Positions 56,231 through 63,911 of a stretch of DNA of 64,000 bases are shown here, one piece after another; position 1 is the first letter of the stretch; every line of letters starts with the position of its first letter. Position numbers and translations under genes: made by a program. The notes beneath the pieces were generated by a model, which was not told where the DNA came from, did not search any database, and was given only the letters and a program-made list of their open reading frames with translations. The DNA comes from Mucilaginibacter_A sp041088075 (lineage in GTDB: Bacteria; Bacteroidota; Bacteroidia; Sphingobacteriales; Sphingobacteriaceae), in assembly GCF_041088075.1 (NCBI RefSeq), contig NZ_JBGCVY010000063.1:1-64000 (forward strand), read 5' to 3'.

Positions 56231-56259
56231 ATGCTTCTTTTACCGGTTGTTTTTAGGTG
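56231..56259 (+). repeat. Repeat arm supplying the PAP2 stop codon
   Basis: ATGCTTCTTTTACCGG, then TTGTTTTTAGGTG. On the minus strand its TAA (56240-56242) is the stop codon of the PAP2 gene. It lies between convergent genes, 10 bp after the DUF433-like stop. Confidence 0.85.
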
Positions 56260-56911
56260 TGCCGAAAATGCCGCGGTTCCATTTTTCGGCAGAAAGAAAC
56301 GGTTGGCCATCAATCCAGCGCAGCCAAAAAACAGTTACAAAAACCCCGATTGCAGAACCGGCCGTTACATCCACCAAAAAATGTTCGCTCAAATACATGC
56401 GCGAATAGGCAATTAAAACGGCAAAGATCAGCGTAAACGGCCCCCACCATTTCTTTTTGGCTACATAAGTTAAAACCAAAGCGGCCGTAAAAGCAGAAAC
56501 AGAATGGCCGGACGGAAAACTGTCTTTATCCAGCATCACCACGCCTTTTACCAAATAAATCCCGCTTAATTTTTTTGCAAAAAACAAGTGCGGCCGTGGC
56601 GCTTTTACCAAATGTTTGATGGTTTGTGAAACAGCAAACGTGATGAGGTAACTGGTGGCCAGCAAAAAACCTTTTCTAAAATTGATTAAAAAAACAATAA
56701 TGGCAATGATGGTGCAGCCCAAACTATCGCCCAAATTGGTGAAGTTTTCAAAAAAAACATCGGCAAAAACAGTATGGATGTGGTTGATGGCAAAATAAAT
56801 TTTTTCTTTGGTAAAAACCAGCATCAATAAAATGCAAAACGCCAGCAAAACGAGGTAAGGGTATAAAAGCGGACTGATTTTGTTTAAAAACCCGGATAAC
56901 TTTACTTTCAT
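56240..56911 (-). CDS. PAP2-family phosphatase
   Basis: Integral membrane phosphatase of 223 residues, about six membrane segments. All three signature motifs are present: KAPRPHLFF-type (KHLVKAPRPH), PSGHS and SRMYLSEHFLVD. Likely acts on undecaprenyl diphosphate or phosphatidic acid-type lipids in the inner membrane. The C-terminal Arg-Asn end comes from the repeat. A near-core CAAAAACAGTAT (56764-56775) is translated. Confidence 0.92.
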   Translation of the reverse strand: MKVKLSGFLNKISPLLYPYLVLLAFCILLMLVFTKEKIYFAINHIHTVFADVFFENFTNLGDSLGCTIIAIIVFLINFRKGFLLATSYLITFAVSQTIKHLVKAPRPHLFFAKKLSGIYLVKGVVMLDKDSFPSGHSVSAFTAALVLTYVAKKKWWGPFTLIFAVLIAYSRMYLSEHFLVDVTAGSAIGVFVTVFWLRWIDGQPFLSAEKWNRGIFGTPKNNR

Positions 56912-56956
56912 TATTTCAAATAAACGTTTTCTAAATTGATTATAGTTATTTTTTGA

Positions 56957-56964
56957 TAAGTTTG
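56957..56964 (+). promoter_or_regulatory. Putative promoter of the APC permease gene
   Basis: TAAGTTTG (-7 type) with TTG at 56936-56938, about 18 bp upstream of it, near the Bacteroidota spacing. The start codon is 30 bp downstream. Confidence 0.5.
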
Positions 56965-56993
56965 GTCAAAGTGAAAACACAATAATACGGTAA

Positions 56994-58691
56994 ATGAACA
57001 AAAGTATATTCCGAAAAAAATCAGTTTCTAAACTTCTGGAAGACCTTGCTTCGGGCTACGGCGACAGCGAACATGCAGGCGGCAAGTTGAATAAAGTGCT
57101 GCGTACCAAAGATTTAACCTTTATGGGCATTGCCGCAGTTATTGGCGCTGGTATATTTTCTACCATCGGCGTAGCTTCTTATGACGGCGGACCCGGCGTT
57201 TCCATCCTTTTTGTGATTACAGCAATTACCTGCGGTTTTTCGGCTTTGTGCTATGCCGAATTTGCTTCGCGGATACCGGTTTCGGGCAGCGCTTATACCT
57301 ATGCTTATGCTTCTTTTGGCGAACTAATTGCCTGGATTATCGGTTGGGATTTGCTAATGGAATACGCCATCGGAAACATTGCCGTGGCCATTTCCTGGAG
57401 CAAGTATTTTACCAATTTGATGGAAGGTTTCCACATCCATATCCCCGGTTTTTTAACCATGGATTATTTGTCGGCTTACCGTGGATTTGAGCAATTACAA
57501 AAATTAAAAGCAGGCGGCGGCGCGGTTGATGAAAATGTAAGGTTGGCTGCATCGGCATGGAGCAGCGCGCCACAAATTGGCAGTTTAAAAATCATTGCCG
57601 ATGTACCCGCATTGTTTATCGTTTTTATCATTACCTGGCTGGTTTACGTGGGCATTAAAGAAACGAAAAAAGCAACCAACGCGATGGTGATGTTGAAAAT
57701 TGCCGTAGTCGTCGGCGTTATTGTTTTAGGTTTTTTTTATGTGAAACCTGCTAACTGGAACCCGTTTTTACCAAACGGTTTTGCGGGTGTAATGAAAGGC
57801 GTTTCGGGCGTATTTTTTGCTTATATCGGTTTTGATGCGATTTCTACCACCGCCGAAGAATGCGAAAACCCGCAGCGGGATTTGCCGCGCGGCATGATTT
57901 ATTCGCTGATTATTTGTACCGTTTTATACATTTTGATCGCGCTTGTTTTGACCGGAATGGTAAATTACAAAGAGTTGCAGGTAGAAGACCCGCTGGCATT
58001 TGTTTTCGCGCGTATTGGTTTAAAAAATATCAGTTATGTGATTTCCATCAGCGCGGTGATTGCAACGGCCAGTGTTTTGCTGATCTTCCAGATGGGCCAG
58101 CCGCGTATTTGGATGAGCATGAGCCGCGATGGTTTGCTGCCGAAAGCGTTTTCGCGCATCCACCCAAAATACCAAACGCCTTCTTTTGCAACCATTGTTA
58201 CCGGTTTTGTGGTTGCTGTTCCGGCTTTGTTTTTGAACCTGACGGAAGTAACCGACCTGACCAGCATCGGTACTTTGTTTGCTTTTGTGCTGGTTTGCGG
58301 CGGCGTTTTGCTGCTTCCAAAAGAGGACAAAGCACCGGAAGGCGAACATAAAAAGTTTAAAATCCCGTATGTCAACTCCAAATATATTGTGCCGGTTTTG
58401 TTTTTGGTTGGGTTGATCGCCTTTTGGAAACCTTTTATGGCACTTTTCCATTACACAGGCGACCACGACAAACTGCCTTATTTTTTGTTCTTTGGATTAT
58501 CTGCCGTGCTAACAGTGTTGTCCTTCCTCAAAAACCTGTCGCTTATTCCGGTTTTAGGTTTGATAAGCTGTTTTTACTTAATGACCGAATTGGGCTACAC
58601 CAACTGGCTCCGGTTTTTAATCTGGCTGGTTATCGGTTTGGTTATTTATTTTACGTACAGCTATCGGCACAGCAAATTAAACGCAGCATAA
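56994..58691 (+). CDS. APC-superfamily amino acid permease
   Basis: Amino acid/polyamine/organocation transporter, 565 residues with about 12-14 membrane segments. Typical motif in TM1 GIAAVIGAGIFSTIG and the TM6 region FFAYIGFDAISTTAEECENPQRDLPRG are of the cationic amino acid transporter type (CAT-like). A 45-residue hydrophilic insertion (about 155-195) sits between TM segments. C-terminal segments are typical. Substrate unknown. Converges with kup. Confidence 0.92.
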   Translation: MNKSIFRKKSVSKLLEDLASGYGDSEHAGGKLNKVLRTKDLTFMGIAAVIGAGIFSTIGVASYDGGPGVSILFVITAITCGFSALCYAEFASRIPVSGSAYTYAYASFGELIAWIIGWDLLMEYAIGNIAVAISWSKYFTNLMEGFHIHIPGFLTMDYLSAYRGFEQLQKLKAGGGAVDENVRLAASAWSSAPQIGSLKIIADVPALFIVFIITWLVYVGIKETKKATNAMVMLKIAVVVGVIVLGFFYVKPANWNPFLPNGFAGVMKGVSGVFFAYIGFDAISTTAEECENPQRDLPRGMIYSLIICTVLYILIALVLTGMVNYKELQVEDPLAFVFARIGLKNISYVISISAVIATASVLLIFQMGQPRIWMSMSRDGLLPKAFSRIHPKYQTPSFATIVTGFVVAVPALFLNLTEVTDLTSIGTLFAFVLVCGGVLLLPKEDKAPEGEHKKFKIPYVNSKYIVPVLFLVGLIAFWKPFMALFHYTGDHDKLPYFLFFGLSAVLTVLSFLKNLSLIPVLGLISCFYLMTELGYTNWLRFLIWLVIGLVIYFTYSYRHSKLNAA

Positions 58692-58699
58692 ATTACCCA

Positions 58700-58743
58700 A
58701 TGCTTCTTTTAGCACCCAAATTTTAGTCTGGTAAAAGAAGTAT
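58700..58743. repeat. Compact palindromic repeat, copy 1
   Basis: ATGCTTCTTTTAGCACC, then CAAATTTTAGTCTGG, then TAAAAGAAGTAT: a 44-bp hairpin with 12-bp arms. 8 bp after the permease stop. Confidence 0.9.
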
Positions 58744-58767
58744 CAGTAATTTTTTATGTATTGGCCG

Positions 58768-58811
58768 ATGCTTCTTTTATCACCTAAATTTTAATGTGCT
58801 AAAAGAAGTAT
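58768..58811. repeat. Compact palindromic repeat, copy 2
   Basis: ATGCTTCTTTTATCACC, then TAAATTTTAATGTGC, then TAAAAGAAGTAT, same structure and length as copy 1, with flanking CAGTAATTTTTTATG and CCGTATTTTTTAATG also alike. It ends 9 bp before the stop of the convergent kup gene. Confidence 0.9.
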
Positions 58812-58820
58812 CCGTATTTT

Positions 58821-60761
58821 TTAATGTATTTGTATCCTTTTGATGTTGACAGGGTCTGCTTCGGCCAGCAAAAGCGGGACTTTTTCTACCGTTACAAAAC
58901 TCAGGTCGAGGCCAAAACCGCGTTCTTCGGATAAACTCAGTTCTTTCAAAATCAAATAATATTCCATCGTGAACTGCTCATAAAAAGAAAGGTTGTGCGA
59001 CCTGGAAAGGATTTTCTCCAACACAATAAACCTGAAATCGCCTACAATTTTATGTCGGTTTAGCGAAATGTATTTGCTGGTGATGTCAACTTCTCCGTTT
59101 TTAACCAAATCTTCCACCACTTTTCTAAACAGGATATTGATGCGCTGCTCTACCCGGAAACCCAGTTTAAAATCAATCCGGATCAGTTTTCCCGGCACCA
59201 AAAATTCTACTTTGTAATCGCACACGTGGGGCTCGTCCATCACGTCAACATGCACCAGCCAATAAATATCGGCACGCTTTGGCTGCTTTTGCAGGATGGA
59301 ATAAATGATCTTGGATTCGATCTCGGAACTAAAATTGGCACTGGTAAGATAAACCAGTTGCGAGGCAAATTTCGGCACAGATTCGTCTTCGCTCAACTCT
59401 TTGATGATCTCGTAATAATCGCTCAACTCCACAAATTTAATATACCGGTTCCTGATTTTCCGTGCCGAATGCCAGGTCCACATCACCGAAAACAACAGGA
59501 ACCCGATCATCACCGTAAACCAACCGCCATGAACGAATTTGGCTAAGTTACTGGCTAAAAACGTCCCTTCGATCAATACATAAACCGTAAAGAAAGTATA
59601 AACAAGGTAACTCGGGTATTTTTTGCGTTTCAGGTAAACCGTGACTAATATGGTCGTCATCAGCATTGCAATGGTGATGCTTAAACCATAAGCAGATTCC
59701 ATCCTTTCCGATCTTCTGAAAATGGCAACAACCGTTAAACAACCTGCCCAAAGCAGCCAGTTGACGCTTGGAATATACAATTGCCCTTTTTGGTTGGTGG
59801 GATAATTGATTTTGATTTTGGGCCATAAATTTAACCTTACCGCTTCCGAAATCAACGTAAACGAACCGGAAATCAGGGCTTGGCTGGCAATAATAGCAGC
59901 CATCGTGGCGATGCCGATACCAAAAATCAAAAACCAGGAAGGCATGATCTCATAAAAAGGGTTGCGCACGCCCAACTTTAAATTTTCGTGCTGCAACAGC
60001 CAAACGGCCTGGCCCAAATAGTTTAAAACAAGACAGGTTTTAACATAAACCCAGCTTACACGGATATTTTCGCGGCCTGTATGCCCCAGGTCAGAATAAA
60101 GCGCTTCGGCACCGGTTGTACACAAAAACACCGCGCCCAAAATAATAAAGGCGTTAGGGTTGTGGGCCAAAAGCAAATAGGCGTAATAGGGGTTTAACGC
60201 TTTAAAAATGCCTGGCATCTGCACGATATAAGAAATACCCAGCACGGCCATCATGGTAAACCAGATAACCATGATCGGTCCGAAAGCCTTGCCCACCACA
60301 GAAGTGCCAAACTGCTGGATCAAAAACAAAGCAGTGATGATGGCAACCACAATATAAATGGTAGGCAGCCCTTTATAAATAATATCCAAACCTTGTATGG
60401 CCGAAGAAATGGTAATTGGCGGCGTGATGATACCATCGGCCAGCAAAGCGCAGCCACCAACCACGGCAGGCACAATCAGCCATCGGGCTTTTTTTCGCAC
60501 CAAAGAAAACAGGGAAAAAATACCGCCTTCGCCTTTGTTATCGGCTTGCAGGGTGATCACTACATATTTTAACGTAGTTTGCAGGGTCAGAGTCCAAAAA
60601 ATGCAGGACATTCCGCCTAAAATCAGTATGTTAGAAATGGGCTGGCTGTTTACAATGGCCGTAAAAACATACAAAGGCGACGTACCAATATCACCATAGA
60701 TAATCCCTAAACTTATTAAAAAACCGGCTGCAGAAAATTTGTGGAGATCTTTATGGTTCAC
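58821..60761 (-). CDS. kup: KUP-family potassium transporter
   Basis: Potassium:proton symporter of the KUP/HAK family, 646 residues with about 12 membrane segments and a cytoplasmic C-terminal domain. N-terminal GIIYGDIGTSPLYVFTAI and GGMSCIFWTLTLQTTLKYV are typical, as is DNKGEGGIFSLFSLVRKK. The C-terminal hydrophilic domain (about 440-646) has the family's beta-rich pattern. Stand-alone gene, convergent with the permease. Confidence 0.95.
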   Translation of the reverse strand: MNHKDLHKFSAAGFLISLGIIYGDIGTSPLYVFTAIVNSQPISNILILGGMSCIFWTLTLQTTLKYVVITLQADNKGEGGIFSLFSLVRKKARWLIVPAVVGGCALLADGIITPPITISSAIQGLDIIYKGLPTIYIVVAIITALFLIQQFGTSVVGKAFGPIMVIWFTMMAVLGISYIVQMPGIFKALNPYYAYLLLAHNPNAFIILGAVFLCTTGAEALYSDLGHTGRENIRVSWVYVKTCLVLNYLGQAVWLLQHENLKLGVRNPFYEIMPSWFLIFGIGIATMAAIIASQALISGSFTLISEAVRLNLWPKIKINYPTNQKGQLYIPSVNWLLWAGCLTVVAIFRRSERMESAYGLSITIAMLMTTILVTVYLKRKKYPSYLVYTFFTVYVLIEGTFLASNLAKFVHGGWFTVMIGFLLFSVMWTWHSARKIRNRYIKFVELSDYYEIIKELSEDESVPKFASQLVYLTSANFSSEIESKIIYSILQKQPKRADIYWLVHVDVMDEPHVCDYKVEFLVPGKLIRIDFKLGFRVEQRINILFRKVVEDLVKNGEVDITSKYISLNRHKIVGDFRFIVLEKILSRSHNLSFYEQFTMEYYLILKELSLSEERGFGLDLSFVTVEKVPLLLAEADPVNIKRIQIH

Positions 60762-60883
60762 AATTTATAGTTAAATCAAACAATAATGTAACATGTGCAG
60801 AGTATATAAGTATAATACAAGGCCCGGCTTTAAATATGGCACGAATTTAGATATTTTTACAGATGTTAAATATTGTTAAATTA

Positions 60884-60913
60884 ATACTGTTTTTATCGGT
60901 GTAATTTTTAGTG
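60884..60913 (+). repeat. ACTG-type repeat arm upstream of the T9SS-sorted protein
   Basis: ATACTGTTTTTATC, GGTG, then TAATTTTTAGTGC. It is 68 bp before the start codon, just upstream of the promoter element. Confidence 0.8.
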
Positions 60914-60927
60914 CATTATTAAATCTA

Positions 60928-60935
60928 TACTTTTG
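60928..60935 (+). promoter_or_regulatory. Putative -7 element of the T9SS-sorted protein gene
   Basis: TACTTTTG, a TAnnTTTG match, 16 bp before the ATG at 60952. Confidence 0.5.
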
Positions 60936-60951
60936 GTTAGGATTTTTATAC

Positions 60952-61464
60952 ATGAAACACAACTACCCTATTTTAAGTACGATTATTGTATTGCTGAATG
61001 CAGTACTGTTTATGAGTTTTGTGTTGCAAAAAAACGCCCTGTCAAAAGTTAAGTTCGACAGCATTCCTTCAAAATTTCAAACTAAAGCTGAACATACTTC
61101 TTATTTAAAAAACGGTTTAAAAGTAACTTTGCCTGCCATTAAACCTGCTCAATACCAAACCATTACCGGCAAACAAACTTCGGACCGGACAGAGAACGAA
61201 AAACTGCTTTCGGATGTAATGATCTACCCAAACCCGATAACGGATAAACTTAACCTTACTTACAACGTCAGGAAAAACACAAACGTTTCCGTTAAAATTT
61301 TTGATCTTTTGGGCAATGAAGTGATGACTTTGGTATCCCAGCGCGTGGAAGCCGGCGAGCAGAAAAACACTTTCCAGATCAGTACCAGGTTGTCCAGCGG
61401 GTTTTATTTTGTGCGGATGATCGTAGGCACAGAATCTGTTATTAAACGCATTTCTGTACTGTAA
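60952..61464 (+). CDS. Small T9SS type A sorting-domain protein
   Basis: Exported protein of 170 residues. Residues 1-28 form a hydrophobic export signal. Residues 89-170 are a type A sorting domain for the type IX secretion system: VMIYPNPITDKLNLTY, then VSVKIFDLLGNEVMTL, GEQKNTFQISTRLSSGFYFVRM and VIKRISVL. Between them are only about 60 residues of basic, Ser/Thr/Gln-rich sequence without a recognised domain, so almost the whole protein is the sorting tail. Presence of porT in the same window supports a working T9SS. Confidence 0.88.
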   Translation: MKHNYPILSTIIVLLNAVLFMSFVLQKNALSKVKFDSIPSKFQTKAEHTSYLKNGLKVTLPAIKPAQYQTITGKQTSDRTENEKLLSDVMIYPNPITDKLNLTYNVRKNTNVSVKIFDLLGNEVMTLVSQRVEAGEQKNTFQISTRLSSGFYFVRMIVGTESVIKRISVL

Positions 61465-61479
61465 CAGCTATTTTATAAC

Positions 61480-61515
61480 AAAAGCGCCACTGTTTTATAA
61501 CGGTGGCGCTTTTTT
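61480..61515. terminator. Bidirectional-looking terminator
   Basis: Perfect stem AAAAGCGCCAC / GTGGCGCTTTTTT with an 11-nt loop, directly after the T9SS-sorted gene. Confidence 0.85.
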
Positions 61516-61521
61516 ATTTTT

Positions 61522-61529
61522 TAGTTTTG
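61522..61529 (+). promoter_or_regulatory. Putative -7 element of the FAH-family gene
   Basis: TAGTTTTG, a TAnnTTTG match, 15 bp before the ATG at 61545 and just past the terminator stem. Confidence 0.45.
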
Positions 61530-61544
61530 AAAAAAAATCACTGA

Positions 61545-62156
61545 ATGAAAATCATCGCTATTGGCCGGAACTATGCCGAACACGCCAAAGAATTGAATAA
61601 CCCAATACCTACGGCACCGGTTATTTTTTTAAAACCTGATACCGCCATTTTAAAAGACAACAAGCCTTTTTACCATCCTGATTTTTCGGAAGACATCCAC
61701 CACGAAATAGAAATTGTGCTGAAAGTAAGCAAGGAAGGCAAAAACATCAGCGAAAAATTTGCCGCCACTTATTATGATGAAATTGGTCTGGGCATTGATT
61801 TTACTGCGCGGGACATTCAGCAAAAACACAAAGAAAAAGGTTTGCCCTGGGAATTGGCCAAAGGGTTTGACAATTCTGCACCCATCAGCAATTTTGTTCC
61901 GAAAACACAGTTCCCGGATATTTACCAAATCAATTTTCATTTGAATGTGAACCAGGAAACTCGGCAAACCGGAAAAACCAGCGACCTGCTTTTTTCTTTC
62001 GAGCAAATCATTGTTTTCGTTTCGCAATACTTCACCTTAAAAAAAGGCGATTTGATATTTACCGGAACCCCGGCAGGCGTTTCGCGCGTAAAAGCAGGCG
62101 ACCATTTAGAAGGCTACTTAGAAAACGAGAAGCTGCTTGATTTTTGGGTAAAGTGA
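61545..62156 (+). CDS. Fumarylacetoacetate hydrolase-family protein
   Basis: Metal-dependent hydrolase or isomerase of the FAH superfamily, 203 residues. Conserved elements are FLKPDTAIL, HHEIEIVLKV (metal ligands Glu-Ile-Glu), GIDFTARDIQ, LPWELAKGFDNSAPISNF and DLIFTGTPAGVSRVKAGD. Family members act as acylpyruvases or oxaloacetate decarboxylases; the specific substrate is not assignable. The M23 peptidase gene begins 1 bp after its stop. Confidence 0.9.
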   Translation: MKIIAIGRNYAEHAKELNNPIPTAPVIFLKPDTAILKDNKPFYHPDFSEDIHHEIEIVLKVSKEGKNISEKFAATYYDEIGLGIDFTARDIQQKHKEKGLPWELAKGFDNSAPISNFVPKTQFPDIYQINFHLNVNQETRQTGKTSDLLFSFEQIIVFVSQYFTLKKGDLIFTGTPAGVSRVKAGDHLEGYLENEKLLDFWVK

Positions 62157-62157
62157 T

Positions 62158-63897
62158 ATGTTGAGAAATTTTCTACCTGTTTTTTGTTTTCTGTTAAGTC
62201 TGGTCACAAATTCAAAAGCGCAAATTTTTACCGAAAACAGCAGTTTACCACAAAGTATTTACCGTTACCCGCCTGGTTATTTTCGTTATCCTTTGGATTT
62301 ACCGCCCAGCACGGCCGGTTCTTTTGCCGAATTAAGGGCCAATCATTTTCATTCCGGGCTTGATTTTAAAACTAACCAGCGTACCGGTTATCCAATCCAT
62401 GCCGTTGCCGATGGTTATGTTTCTCGGTTGCGTGTCCAGTACGGCGGTTTTGGTTTGGCGGTTTACATCAATCACCCCAACGGTTACACTTCGGTTTACG
62501 GGCATTTGGAACGCGTAACGCCAGATCTTGCCAAGATCATTAAAGATTACCAGTACAAAAACCAGGTTTGGGATGCTGACTTTGTGCTCCAGCCAAACCA
62601 GGCGCCGCTGCAAAAAGGCAATGTTTTTGCTTGGTCGGGCAATGCAGGCGCTTCTGCGGGCCCACATTTGCATTTCGAGATCAGGGACACGAAATCCGAA
62701 CAAACCATCAACCCGCAATTGTTTGGCTTGACTATTCCTGATCATGTTTCGCCAAATATTTATTCCATTACAGCTTATCACCTCAACGGAAAACCTTTTA
62801 GCGAAAACACGGCCAAGCAATTTATTCCGGTTGTCGGCGGCGCAGGAAATTACCGGCTAAAAGAAGCATCGCTAATCCATTTAAGCGGGCAATGTGCTTT
62901 CGGCATCACCACCAACGATATGAACAGCACTTCGATGAACCATAACGGCATTTATTCGATCCAATTAAATGCGGACGGTAAAACTGTTTTTGTTTTTACA
63001 GTTGAACGTTTTGCTTTTGATCAAACACACGCCATCAATTCGCACATTGATTATCCGGCTTTTTTAACTTATGGCCGATGGATACAAAAAAGTTTTGTTG
63101 ACCCCGGCAACCAAATTGGTTTGTACAACGGCACGCAAAACCGCGGTTTGATTGATTTTAACGATGATGCCATACACGATCTGGAATATGTGGTTAAAGA
63201 TATTGCCGATAATACTTCTGTCTTTAAATTTCAGGTAAAATCTTCTCCGCCAGCAACTTCCGCAGAAATCACTTCGGCAAAAGGCACCTTTTTTAAATAC
63301 GACCAGCCAAATACTTTTTCTACCGATCAGGTTAAAGTGGTGCTTCCCGTTGGGGATTTGTACGATAACCTCGATTTTGTTTACGCTGCTTTGCCTCGAA
63401 AGGCTGGCGGTTATTCGCCCGTTCATCGCATCCACAACCGCTTTACACCGCTGCATGATAGTTTTGAATTGTGGATAAAACCGGATGTTTCCCTCGGCAA
63501 CAATTCCAACAAAGCGGTGATTGTAAATACAGGCGGCGGCGCGCAGTCCAGCGTTTTTCAGGATGGTTTTGTAAAAGCAAACGTACGCAACTTTGGCGAT
63601 TATTATGTTGCTTTGGATACCATCGCGCCAACGATTTCGCCGGTCAACATCTCCGAAGGGAAAAACATGGCGGCAAGTACGAACCTAAGCTTCAGGATTG
63701 GCGATAATTTATCAGGAATTAAAAGTTATAATGCGTACATTGATGGCCAATGGGTTTTGTTGGAACATGATTACAAATCGAAGTTGTTCCGCTATTTTTT
63801 TGATGAACATTGTTTGCCAGGAAAACACAAACTGGATTTAGTTGCTGTTGACATGAAAGACAATGTAAAAAAGCTGACCCTAAATTTTTACCGATAA
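62158..63897 (+). CDS. M23-family metallopeptidase, exported
   Basis: Periplasmic or surface LytM/M23 peptidase, 579 residues, with a signal peptide (1-21, ends KAQ). The M23 domain occupies about residues 55-180: FHSGLDFK gives H65 and D69, and GPHLHFEI gives H170/H172, so the zinc site is complete. The remaining about 400 residues are beta-rich with no recognised domain and could bind peptidoglycan or partner proteins. The stop codon is the TAA of a repeat core (63895-63906), and another core (62858-62869) is translated as Leu-Lys-Glu-Ala-Ser. Confidence 0.88.
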   Translation: MLRNFLPVFCFLLSLVTNSKAQIFTENSSLPQSIYRYPPGYFRYPLDLPPSTAGSFAELRANHFHSGLDFKTNQRTGYPIHAVADGYVSRLRVQYGGFGLAVYINHPNGYTSVYGHLERVTPDLAKIIKDYQYKNQVWDADFVLQPNQAPLQKGNVFAWSGNAGASAGPHLHFEIRDTKSEQTINPQLFGLTIPDHVSPNIYSITAYHLNGKPFSENTAKQFIPVVGGAGNYRLKEASLIHLSGQCAFGITTNDMNSTSMNHNGIYSIQLNADGKTVFVFTVERFAFDQTHAINSHIDYPAFLTYGRWIQKSFVDPGNQIGLYNGTQNRGLIDFNDDAIHDLEYVVKDIADNTSVFKFQVKSSPPATSAEITSAKGTFFKYDQPNTFSTDQVKVVLPVGDLYDNLDFVYAALPRKAGGYSPVHRIHNRFTPLHDSFELWIKPDVSLGNNSNKAVIVNTGGGAQSSVFQDGFVKANVRNFGDYYVALDTIAPTISPVNISEGKNMAASTNLSFRIGDNLSGIKSYNAYIDGQWVLLEHDYKSKLFRYFFDEHCLPGKHKLDLVAVDMKDNVKKLTLNFYR

Positions 63898-63906
63898 AAG
63901 AAGCAT
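63895..63906 (-). repeat. Repeat core supplying the M23 peptidase stop codon
   Basis: TAAAAGAAGCAT; TAA at 63895-63897 is the stop of the M23 gene. The ATG of the next gene (63912) follows 5 bp later. Confidence 0.85.
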
Positions 63907-63911
63907 TTGTA

